Of a stretch of 64,000 nucleotides of DNA, positions 25,529 to 33,160 are shown in pieces. Position 1 is the first letter of the stretch. Each line of letters starts with the position of its first letter. The position numbers were made by a program, and so were the translations under genes. Below the pieces are notes generated by a model. It made no database searches. It worked only from the letters and a program-made list of their open reading frames with translations, and had not been told where the DNA came from. The DNA comes from Aristaeella lactis (GTDB lineage Bacteria; Bacillota; Clostridia; Christensenellales; Aristaeellaceae), in contig NZ_CP069421.1 in NCBI RefSeq assembly GCF_018118585.1, forward strand, positions 2,170,001 through 2,234,000. Reading direction: 5' to 3'.

Positions 25529-26857
25529 TCAGGGGTTGTAGCTGACCTTGTACAGCGTGTAGCTTCCCCGTTCGCCGGGCAGCAGGATCAGCGTGCCGTC
25601 ATCGGAAATCTTCGCGTCATAGATACCGCTGAAGGTCACACCGGGCAGCACTTCCTCGCCCTTCTGGCCAACCACGCGGCAGGTATCATCCATTTCCTTG
25701 ACGATGGCATAGGGATTGCCGTCCGCCTGGGCCGGGAAACCGGCGTTCGTTTCCTTATAGCGTCCGGGCAGCTCACCGGCCATGGCGCTGATCAGGATCT
25801 TGCCTTCCCGGGCATCATTCACCAGGATGAAGTTGGCCCGCTGGTCACCCGCATCCTTCATGAAGGTGAAACCGGTTTCCTCTCCGGTGGTCAGGCTGAC
25901 AAAGCCGTTCTTGCCGTCCTTCTCCACATACAGATATCCGGATTTCTGCGCGCCGGCCAGCGCGTAGCTCATCCTGTCATATGCGCAGGGGATGATCACC
26001 TTGCCGGTGCTGTCCGCCAGGCCAACCTTGCCGTCCGCGTTCTCCAGCTTGATCAGGTTGGATTCAGCGTCCACCTGCACGTTTTTGTAATCAGAGAAGT
26101 CCGCCAGCACATTGCCCTGCAGGTCCAGCAGCTGTTTGTCAGAGTTGACCCACACAGACTGCAGCACCTCATCCGCGGTCAGTGTGCAGTCAGCGGTGAA
26201 GGCCGCCTGGCCGCTGCCCAGGTGAGTAACAGTCTTTGTGGAGTAATCGTTGTTATACTCATAGGCATAGGATGCTTCCGCCAGGGACTTCACAAAATCC
26301 TTGTTGTAGAAGGACTGTTTGCCTTCCCGGTCCTCGATGGCGATGTAATCGCCAAAGGCTTTGGCATAATCCCATTCTGCCCGGGTAAGGGTGGCTTTCT
26401 TTTCGCCGGCGTAATACACGTCAACGGAATCGATCATGTAGCTTTTACCGCCGAACAGGGACTTGTAGTCCGGATTCTCTTCGGAATCCTCGCTAACCAC
26501 CAGCTTGATACCGGCAATCCACTTGGTTCCGTAGACCTTGATCTCGCCGTATTCCAGGGGCAGCAGCTGCTTGCCCTGGCCGTCCAGCAGGCCCAGGTGC
26601 AGATCTTCATTGCCCACGGTGTAGAATCCGTCGTTGGAGGAAATATAGGCAAAGCTGTCGCTCAGCTTGTTGCCTTCGGTGTCCACCACATACTTGTCGT
26701 ATGTTTTTCCATCCGTCAGGACAAGTGTATTCGCTTTCGTATTCAGCTCCAGGCCATAGGCTTCGATCACCTTGGACTCAACGGTTGTCTCAGCGCATGC
26801 CGCGGCCGCGCAGACACACAGCGCCAGTGCCATGACCATTGCCAGGATCTTTTTCAT
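25529..26857 (-). CDS. Secreted WG-repeat-like protein
   Basis: 442 residues. N-terminal signal peptide (KKILAMVMALALCVCAAAACA). The body holds recurrent units of the form GLxDxxGKxxLPxxYxxI, as in NEDLHLGLLDGQGKQLLPLEYGEI and KVGLADSTGKVIIPCAYDRM, characteristic of WG beta-hairpin repeats. Function of such proteins is mostly unknown; surface binding is usual inference. AGGAGG upstream. A family-b REP-like element lies about 155 bp upstream. Confidence 0.8.
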   Translation of the reverse strand: MKKILAMVMALALCVCAAAACAETTVESKVIEAYGLELNTKANTLVLTDGKTYDKYVVDTEGNKLSDSFAYISSNDGFYTVGNEDLHLGLLDGQGKQLLPLEYGEIKVYGTKWIAGIKLVVSEDSEENPDYKSLFGGKSYMIDSVDVYYAGEKKATLTRAEWDYAKAFGDYIAIEDREGKQSFYNKDFVKSLAEASYAYEYNNDYSTKTVTHLGSGQAAFTADCTLTADEVLQSVWVNSDKQLLDLQGNVLADFSDYKNVQVDAESNLIKLENADGKVGLADSTGKVIIPCAYDRMSYALAGAQKSGYLYVEKDGKNGFVSLTTGEETGFTFMKDAGDQRANFILVNDAREGKILISAMAGELPGRYKETNAGFPAQADGNPYAIVKEMDDTCRVVGQKGEEVLPGVTFSGIYDAKISDDGTLILLPGERGSYTLYKVSYNP

Positions 26858-27012
26858 AACAGATAACCTCCTTCGTCTGTCTCATCAAAAGTACTGCTAA
26901 ATTTTACCACAGCCCCGCCCCTCCGCCTGTTTTTCCCTTGTTCTGCGGAAAGCGTACAAAAATCATACCGCCTCTTCAGCAATGCATGATAGAACAAAAT
27001 TGCCATACCCGC

Positions 27013-27050
27013 AAAAATGGAACCCCGGGACGGTTCCCTGTTCCACTTTT
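27013..27050. repeat. REP-like element (family b: GGAACCCCGGGACGGTTCC)
   Basis: Single copy between two secreted-protein genes. Palindromic around CCCGGGACGGTTCC with outer GGAAC/GTTCC arms. Shares the GGGACGGT core with families a and c. Confidence 0.8.
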
Positions 27051-27056
27051 CTTCTT

Positions 27057-28376
27057 TCACGGTTTTCCGGTGTCAAAGGTGAACGCCTTGATCCCGTCCT
27101 TTGTGCCGATGATCAGCGCGTCCGTGTTCCATTCGATACAGACAGGGTATCTTCTTGACATTACGCCGCTGTTGATGTCCACTGCGTCCAGGCCGCCCAC
27201 TTTCACAACCGCCATGTCCTCCAGCCGGACCAGAAGCAGGTTTGCGGAATCACCCAGGGCATGCAGCAGCAGGTAATGGCCGTCCGGTGAGAAAACAGCT
27301 TTATGGATCTCCTGGTAGGCACATTCGTCTTCCATAGCCTTTTGGAATTCTTCCGGCGACAGGCTGACGATCTCATTCGTGTCCTTTGTTACGCAAAGGA
27401 TCCGGTCCAGTCCCTCGAAATCCTTTTCCGGATTGATGATCTGGAAAGCGAAGGTTTCCTTCAGATCCGTCTTTTCCGTCAGGCACACAAGACCTGTGCC
27501 GGCAGCATAATTGAGTTCGTCCGCGTAGAGGCATGTCCGGTCCAGCGGCAGCTCAGTTTCCTGCAGGGTCCAGCTCCCGTTATCTTCTTTCGCGATGACC
27601 AGGCTTTCCTTTTCATCGTTCCGCCGGGCCTCATTGAGCATCAGCAGGCTTCCGTCACTGAGCTCTGAAAGATGCGGATAGTACAGGTTCTGATCCGACT
27701 GAAAGCAAAGCTCTGTCTCTCCGGTGGTCAGGTCATAGCGGTATACACTGATCAGCATCTCCCCGCTGCGCCCGAAAAAGGTGTAATAGAAATACCGGCC
27801 GTCCGCTGAAAACAGCCCGGAGGTCAAGGCGCCGGAGCCTTCAATGCTCAGCTTGCCCGGATAAGTCGCTGTCAGGATCAGTTCCCCCGTGGAAAGATCC
27901 AGCAGAATCGGATCAATGTACAGCTTCATGTACATCAGCGTCTGATTTCTGTTGCCGATGAACGCGTATTTCCCGTCAGGAGAATAGACAACGCCCTCCT
28001 CACCGATCAGGTGGCTCATATCCGTATTGAGGCCGTTATAATACCGGTCCAGGTTGCCGTATTCGTCCTTCACGCCCTGTTCGGAAGACGGATGAACAAC
28101 AGAGAGCTTCTCGTCATACACCGTCAGCATAGACTTGCCGAGAGTAAAAATGCCGGAATAACCAACCGGTGATATGGACACCACGCGAAGTTCCTCATCA
28201 CTTTCTTTCAGCAGGGAAACAGTTTCTTCCGTCATCTTAAAATCAAATTCTCCCGTCACTTCACTCAGTATGGGAGACCCGGAATCAAACACAGCGTCCA
28301 TTTCTGAATCCGCATACGCGGAAAACGCCGCCATAAGCATCATCAGGGTTAATCCAAAGCAGATCAGTTTCTTCAT
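27057..28376 (-). CDS. Secreted putative beta-propeller protein
   Basis: 440 residues from ATG 28376 (GGGAG seven bases upstream). Signal peptide KKLICFGLTLMMLMAAFSAYA. Three clear SPDGxY-type blade motifs (SPDGKYAFIG, SADGRYFYYT, SPDGHYLLLH) point to a TolB/WD40-like beta-propeller. No catalytic motif recognised. It may belong with the neighbouring WG-repeat protein as a pair of exported sensors, but no operon is evident because a REP element separates them. Confidence 0.75.
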   Translation of the reverse strand: MKKLICFGLTLMMLMAAFSAYADSEMDAVFDSGSPILSEVTGEFDFKMTEETVSLLKESDEELRVVSISPVGYSGIFTLGKSMLTVYDEKLSVVHPSSEQGVKDEYGNLDRYYNGLNTDMSHLIGEEGVVYSPDGKYAFIGNRNQTLMYMKLYIDPILLDLSTGELILTATYPGKLSIEGSGALTSGLFSADGRYFYYTFFGRSGEMLISVYRYDLTTGETELCFQSDQNLYYPHLSELSDGSLLMLNEARRNDEKESLVIAKEDNGSWTLQETELPLDRTCLYADELNYAAGTGLVCLTEKTDLKETFAFQIINPEKDFEGLDRILCVTKDTNEIVSLSPEEFQKAMEDECAYQEIHKAVFSPDGHYLLLHALGDSANLLLVRLEDMAVVKVGGLDAVDINSGVMSRRYPVCIEWNTDALIIGTKDGIKAFTFDTGKP

Positions 28377-28433
28377 AGTCACACTCCCTTCAAAGAAAAA
28401 GACGAATGAAAACCTGTCTGGGTTCCATCGTCT

Positions 28434-28742
28434 TTATTCATCCTCATTTTGCCGCCTGGTCTCGCTGTTCAGCCATCTGCTGTATCCTTCCTGGGCTTCC
28501 AGGCTTTCCTTCCTTTCGCGCCAGGCATCGATCTCCGCGCGGATCGCCAGCATCTCATCGATGATCATTTCCATCGAACGGGGTTTCGCATGATACAGAT
28601 AGGAGGTCAGCCGGTCGATGGCTTTGGGGCTTCCCAGCTGTTTCGCCAGCAGATCTGCGAATTCTCCCGGATAGCCCAGCGAAACAACAGCCTTTGCCAG
28701 CTGATCCCTGGACCACGCCCATTGCCTCTGATTCGGTGTCAT
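28434..28742 (-). CDS. Conserved small helical protein of unknown function
   Basis: 102 residues from ATG 28742 (GGAGGGG upstream). Predominantly helical, charged; contains QLGSPKAIDRLTSYL and IDEMLAIRAEIDAWRERKES. I recall similar short proteins in gut Clostridia with no assigned role. Alternative upstream start at 28793 lacks a ribosome binding site. Confidence 0.7.
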   Translation of the reverse strand: MTPNQRQWAWSRDQLAKAVVSLGYPGEFADLLAKQLGSPKAIDRLTSYLYHAKPRSMEMIIDEMLAIRAEIDAWRERKESLEAQEGYSRWLNSETRRQNEDE

Positions 28743-28826
28743 GCTTTCCCCTCCATTCCCCGAAATCATAGCACGGCAGTTTCTCCCGGGCAAGTTAGCT
28801 GGACTTGAGAAGCGAACCGAAGGGAA

Positions 28827-28965
28827 AACGGAACCCCGGGACGGTTCCTAGTTCCACTTTTGAAAAACCACCATGTAAAATGGAACCCCGGGACGGTTCC
28901 GGGGTTCCATTTTGCGAAACTGCAGGACTAAAATGGAACGAGGAACCGTCCCGGGGTTCCGCTTT
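28827..28965. repeat. Three REP-like elements (family b)
   Basis: Copies at 28827-28862 and 28878-28914 in one orientation and 28930-28964 inverted, all with CCCGGGACGGTTCC. Forms a BIME-like cluster between divergent genes. Confidence 0.85.
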
Positions 28966-29045
28966 CCTTCCTATCCACCCATCGCTTGTCATTGCATATC
29001 GAAACATGCATAATAAAACTGATCTAAAAAAATTTTCCCAACCCC

Positions 29046-29076
29046 TTGACTCTGACGTTACGTAATACCTTATCCT
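29046..29076 (+). promoter_or_regulatory. MerR-type promoter with 19-bp spacer
   Basis: TTGACT (29046-29051) and TATCCT (29071-29076) separated by 19 bp. Over-long spacers are the mark of MerR-activated promoters; the spacer contains the palindrome TTACGTAA, a likely operator. Suggests autoregulation. Confidence 0.75.
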
Positions 29077-29107
29077 GTTCCTGCCACGGACAGGAAGGAG
29101 GATTTCC

Positions 29108-29845
29108 ATGAAAACAGTCCATGAGGTCAGCCGGCTGACAGGCGTGAGTATACGCACCCTGCAGTATTACGACAGTATCGGTCTCCTGCACCCGTCGGAA
29201 TATACCGAAGCGGGCTACAGGCTGTATGACGATACAGCCCTGGAAACCCTGCAGCAGATCCTTTTGTTCCGGGAACTGGAATTCCCGCTGAAAGAGATCA
29301 GGCAGATCATCGAAAGCCCGGACTTTGACCGGGAAAAGGCGATCGACCAGCAGATCGAACTGCTCCGGCTGAAAAAGGAGCACCTGGAAAACCTGATGAA
29401 CCTGGCCCGTGAGATGAAGCAAGGAGGAACGTCAGGAATGGATTTCAAGGCGTTTGACAAATCAAAACTGGAAGACTATGCCCGCCGGGCCAAGGCCGAA
29501 TGGGGCAGCACCCCGGAATACCGGGAATACGAACAGAAGGTGGAAGGCCGGACTGATGAGCAGACCGGTGACCTGAACCGCCAGATGATGCAGATCTTCA
29601 CCGAGATCGGTGCTGAGCGGAATGGCGATCCCGCCTCCGAAAAGGTCCAGGGTCTTGTAAAGAAGCTGCAGGACTTCATTACGGAGCATTTCTATACCTG
29701 CTCCGACCAGATTCTTTCCGGTCTCGGCCAGGCCTATGCCGCCGGCGGTGAAATGACGGAAAACATCGACCGGGCCGGTGGAGAAGGAACCGGTGCTTTC
29801 GCCAACAAAGCGATCCAGCTCTACTGCTCTGCCAAAAGCAACTAA
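29108..29845 (+). CDS. MerR-family regulator with TipA-like effector domain
   Basis: 245 residues. N-terminal MerR winged helix (KTVHEVSRLTGVSIRTLQYYDSIGLL), a dimerising coiled coil near residues 75-110, then a TipAS-like antibiotic-recognition domain (QIFTEIGAERNGDPASEKVQGLVKKLQDFI, HFYTCSDQILSGLGQAY). TipA-type proteins bind thiopeptides or other drugs and activate resistance genes and themselves. No obvious target gene is adjacent; the following phosphorylase is separated by REP elements. Confidence 0.92.
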   Translation: MKTVHEVSRLTGVSIRTLQYYDSIGLLHPSEYTEAGYRLYDDTALETLQQILLFRELEFPLKEIRQIIESPDFDREKAIDQQIELLRLKKEHLENLMNLAREMKQGGTSGMDFKAFDKSKLEDYARRAKAEWGSTPEYREYEQKVEGRTDEQTGDLNRQMMQIFTEIGAERNGDPASEKVQGLVKKLQDFITEHFYTCSDQILSGLGQAYAAGGEMTENIDRAGGEGTGAFANKAIQLYCSAKSN

Positions 29846-29848
29846 AAA

Positions 29849-29999
29849 ACGGAACCCCGGGACGGTTCCTAGTTCCACTTTTCGGTGGGCCAGAGGGACT
29901 GGGCCAGAGGGACGGTTCCGGTGGCCCAGGTGGAACAGAGGAGACGATTCCTTCGATCTATTTTAGCCTGGGCCACCGGAACCGTCCCTCTGGCCCACC
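29849..29999. repeat. Mixed REP-like cluster (families b and c)
   Basis: Family b at 29849-29881, then family c (GGGCCAGAGGGACGGTTCC) forward at 29884-29935 and inverted at 29967-29999. All carry GGGACGGT, which shows that the three families are variants of one element. Confidence 0.85.
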
Positions 30000-30092
30000 G
30001 CATTCCCCTGTCTTTGATGTCCTTAACTTCTTCTTTGGTTTTTCCGGGTTCTGTGCTATCATATGTCAAAATACCGGAAAACGGAGGCAGCC

Positions 30093-30854
30093 ATGATCAC
30101 AGATACTTTTGATAACCGGACAGAAGAGATCATCAAAGTATGGCGCAACGAAAACGCGAAGAAGGTGGATGCCTGCATCCTGACCTTCTCCAACAATATC
30201 CTGCAGTATGTGCTGGAGCGGTTTGACTGTGAAAAGATCGGCGACCTTTATTCCTCCAACGGGGCGAATCCCGTGTACGTATTCACCTATGAAGGAAAGG
30301 AATTCGCGGTATACATGTCCTATGTCGGTGCCGCCGGCTGCGTGGCCGATATCGAGGATACCCTGTCCCTGATCAATACAGACAAGTATGTCGTCTTCGG
30401 CGGAAGCGGCTGCCTGAACAAGGAGATCGCCCGGGGCAAAGTCATGGTTCCCACCGCCGCCTACCGGGATGAAGGCACTTCCTATCACTATGCGCCCGCC
30501 TCGGACTACATCACCGTGAAAAACAGCGATACCGTCGCCGCCTTCATGGAGGAGGCCGGTCTTCCCTGGATTCAGGGCAAAACCTGGACCACGGACGCCG
30601 TGCACCGGGAGACCCGGGGAAACTTTGAAAAGCGGAAAAGCGAAGGCTGCATCTCCGTGGAAATGGAATGTGCCGCTGTCCAGGCCATGTGCGATTTTCG
30701 CGGCCTGAACGCTTACTTCTTCTTCACCTGCGGCGACCTCCTGGACGCCCCGAAGTGGGATGCCCGGATGACCAAAAACCAGGTCAAAAACACCCAGCAC
30801 GATCCCGGCCATTTCGACATCGCCCTGGAACTCGCCCGCTATATTGTCAGATAA
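30093..30854 (+). CDS. Nucleoside phosphorylase (PNP/UDP family)
   Basis: 253 residues from ATG 30093 (GGAGG upstream). Matches the trimeric/hexameric nucleoside phosphorylase I fold: VVFGGSGCLNKEIARGKVMVP and the nucleoside-binding SVEMECAAVQAM signature near residue 190. It cleaves a nucleoside with phosphate to base and ribose-1-P. Closer to uridine phosphorylase-like proteins, but specificity cannot be set by eye. Terminator follows. Confidence 0.88.
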   Translation: MITDTFDNRTEEIIKVWRNENAKKVDACILTFSNNILQYVLERFDCEKIGDLYSSNGANPVYVFTYEGKEFAVYMSYVGAAGCVADIEDTLSLINTDKYVVFGGSGCLNKEIARGKVMVPTAAYRDEGTSYHYAPASDYITVKNSDTVAAFMEEAGLPWIQGKTWTTDAVHRETRGNFEKRKSEGCISVEMECAAVQAMCDFRGLNAYFFFTCGDLLDAPKWDARMTKNQVKNTQHDPGHFDIALELARYIVR

Positions 30855-30868
30855 TCCCGGCCATCCAA

Positions 30869-30900
30869 AAACCAGCGCCCTCCGGCGCTGGTTTCTTTAT
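30869..30900 (+). terminator. Terminator of the nucleoside phosphorylase gene
   Basis: 11-bp stem AAACCAGCGCC (30869-30879) with GGCGCTGGTTT (30883-30893), four-base loop, then CTTTATTG. Confidence 0.85.
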
Positions 30901-30934
30901 TGTTTCCGGTTTTCACAGTATAACCATCTTACTC

Positions 30935-31052
30935 GTTCGCCGTCAGGCGAACATTTCACATTGTGCGGTTAACCGCACAATATTTCACATCTGTTCCGAT
31001 TAAAGTGTCATCCTGAGCAAGCGGTACGAAGGGAGCGCAGTCGAAGGATCTC
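30935..31052. repeat. Hairpin array B and GTCAT element
   Basis: GTTCGCC-GTCA-GGCGAAC (30935-30952), spacer ATTTCACA, TTGTGCGG-TTAA-CCGCACAA (30961-30980), spacer TATTTCACAT. A GTCAT-type repeat starts at 31007 and ends at the stop of the MFS gene. Confidence 0.8.
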
Positions 31053-31056
31053 CATT

Positions 31057-32274
31057 TCACTTACCCTCTTTGACCGAAGGCAATTCCGTTTCTTTTTTAC
31101 CTGTTTTCTTTCTCACCATCACAAGCCCTGCTCCCAGCAGGATCGGAAAGCAGATGGCCGCGCCGATGCCCAGCCGCATATCCCCGTTCGCGGAGGAGGC
31201 GATCAGTCCCGCGAAGGTCGGCCCGCCGGAGCATCCCAGGTCCCCCGCCAGGGCCAGCAGCGCGAACAGCAGGGTTCCCCGCCCTTTGATATTCGCCGAG
31301 GCCAGGCTGGTGGTCCCGGGCCAGAAGATTCCGACCGCGAATCCGGTCAGTCCGCAGCCCATCAGGGCGATCACCGGATTGGGCACCAGGGCAATGATCA
31401 CATAGGACGCTATGCACAGCGCCACGGAAACGCCCATAAACTTTTTCAGGTCCAGCTTCCTTCCGCGCACGCCGTAGATCGTCCTGGACACCGCCATGCA
31501 CAGGGCAAACAGCATGGGCCCCAGCAGGTCTCCCATGGTCTTGGAAACCCCCAGGCCCTTTTCCGCAAAGGCGGACGCCCACTGGCTCACCGCCTGCTCC
31601 GAGGCCCCGGCGCACAGCATCATCAGCATCATGATCCAGAAGAACTTCTGCTTAAACAGCGTCCCGATGCTCCCCCGCACCCCGTCATCCGGCTCCAGTT
31701 TCGCGATCGGCACCCTGGTGAACATCACAAAATCAACAGCCGGGACAATGCACCACACAAGCGCCAGGATTCTCCAGTTTGCGATCCCGAAGCAGGCAAA
31801 GAAAACCGTCGAAACCAGCACCACCGCCATATGTCCCCAGCAGTAGAACGAATGCAGCAGGCTCATGACACTTTCCTTGTTGTCCGTCGGGCACGCCTCC
31901 ACAATGGGGCTCACCAGCACCTCCTGCAGCCCGCCGCCAACGGCGTAAACGCATACGGAGATCAGGATCCCGACGAAGGGATTGCCCGTCACGCCCGGCA
32001 GGATGGTCAGCAGCACCAGGCCCGCGATCGCGCAGGCATTGGACAGCAGTATGGACGCCCGGTACCCGATCTTCTCCACAAAGGGCGTGGACAAAAGGTC
32101 GATCAGCAGCTGCAGGCCGAAGTTAAAGGTGATCAGCAGGGTGATCTGTGCCAGCGGGATGCTGAACTCACTCTGCATCCGAATAAACAGCAGCGGCACG
32201 AAATTGTTGACGATCGCCTGCACAACATACCCAAGGAAGGATGCCCGGATGGTTGCCCTGTATTTCCCGTTCAC
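31057..32274 (-). CDS. Major facilitator superfamily transporter
   Basis: 405 residues, twelve hydrophobic segments. Two six-helix halves with the cytoplasmic loop motif between helices 2 and 3 (VEKIGYRAS). Resembles sugar/proton MFS permeases. An open start at 32298 would overlap the upstream hydrolase, but GTG at 32274 has AGGAGAG eight bases before it and is preferred. Probably co-transcribed with the hydrolase, so a sugar or ester import-and-cleave pair is possible. Confidence 0.88.
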   Translation of the reverse strand: MNGKYRATIRASFLGYVVQAIVNNFVPLLFIRMQSEFSIPLAQITLLITFNFGLQLLIDLLSTPFVEKIGYRASILLSNACAIAGLVLLTILPGVTGNPFVGILISVCVYAVGGGLQEVLVSPIVEACPTDNKESVMSLLHSFYCWGHMAVVLVSTVFFACFGIANWRILALVWCIVPAVDFVMFTRVPIAKLEPDDGVRGSIGTLFKQKFFWIMMLMMLCAGASEQAVSQWASAFAEKGLGVSKTMGDLLGPMLFALCMAVSRTIYGVRGRKLDLKKFMGVSVALCIASYVIIALVPNPVIALMGCGLTGFAVGIFWPGTTSLASANIKGRGTLLFALLALAGDLGCSGGPTFAGLIASSANGDMRLGIGAAICFPILLGAGLVMVRKKTGKKETELPSVKEGK

Positions 32275-32290
32275 GTTTTTTTCTCTCCTG

Positions 32291-32920
32291 TCAGCCAATA
32301 TGGTTCATCACCCAGGCAAAAGCCCTGGCAGTTCTCAGATCCGGATCCTTAAAGTGGTTTCCCTCATTCCATTCCAGTGTGCAGCAGGTCCCCTGCCGTT
32401 CCAGCAGCTCGCGTGCCTCCCGGATGCAGTCCCCCGCCCTCGCCATCACCTGGTTCCGGGTTTTCTCCTCCCTGTCCCCCAGGCTCAGGTAAACACACCC
32501 GGCCTTCATGGTGTTCTCCCGCATAAAATCCGAAAAGCCCGGAAACCACACGGAAGGGGAAGCCGCCGCGATCCCCGCGAAACAGTCCGTCCGGTATCCT
32601 GCCCACAGGGCAAACAGTCCGGCCAGGGAATATCCGCCGAGGATGATCTTTTTCTTCTCCCCGCCTGCCAGCTCCAGGATTTCCTGCAGTGTCTCCCCTG
32701 CTCCGTTCCCGAAGCCTTCCTTTCCGAAAACCGGCGGCGCCTCCCAGGGCGTCAGGTCCCGGTTCCAGTCCCGGACCCGCACCGCGGTCAGGTGGAAATC
32801 CCGCCCGGCAAGCTGCCGGATGGCCGCCGCCTCGCTTTCGATCAGTTCCAGGTCGTGATCATCCACAGGCTGGATCAGGAGAATATCCGAGGCACGCTCC
32901 CCGACTTCATAGATCTGCAT
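32291..32920 (-). CDS. Alpha/beta-hydrolase, esterase-like
   Basis: 209 residues. Nucleophile elbow GGYSLAGLFALW (Ser near residue 97) and a C-terminal GNHF histidine fit the esterase D/enterobactin-esterase-like group; no signal peptide. GAGAGG precedes the ATG. It lies directly upstream of the MFS gene on the same strand with a 16-bp gap to the preferred MFS start. Substrate unknown. Confidence 0.85.
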   Translation of the reverse strand: MQIYEVGERASDILLIQPVDDHDLELIESEAAAIRQLAGRDFHLTAVRVRDWNRDLTPWEAPPVFGKEGFGNGAGETLQEILELAGGEKKKIILGGYSLAGLFALWAGYRTDCFAGIAAASPSVWFPGFSDFMRENTMKAGCVYLSLGDREEKTRNQVMARAGDCIREARELLERQGTCCTLEWNEGNHFKDPDLRTARAFAWVMNHIG

Positions 32921-32987
32921 AGAATAATCCTCTCAGGTGTTTTCCGTTTCCCTGTTATTATCCATGATCCTTCGCTCTATTTCAACC

Positions 32988-33160
32988 AAAAAGAACGAAC
33001 CACTCGGTTCGTTCTTTTCCCGTGCGAAGCACAGTAACTATCATATGCCCGAAGGGCATAATTCATATTGGACGAAGTCCAATAATTCATATCGACGCAG
33101 TCGATAATTCACATTGAACAGCTTTGCTGTTCAATAATTCATTGTAGCCCGCAGGGCTAC
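32988..33160. repeat. Hairpin array C: seven hairpins with near-constant spacers
   Basis: Stems in order: AAGAACGAACC (loop ACTC), GTGC (loop GAA), TATGCCC (GAA), TTGGAC (GAA), TATCGAC (GCA), TTGAACAGC (TTT), GTAGCCC (GCA). From the third on, spacers read ATTCATA, TAATTCAT, ATTCACA, TAATTCATT. Every stem differs and is perfectly paired, while the spacer stays almost the same. The last hairpin contains the TAG stop (33157-33159) of the adjacent gene. Confidence 0.9.
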
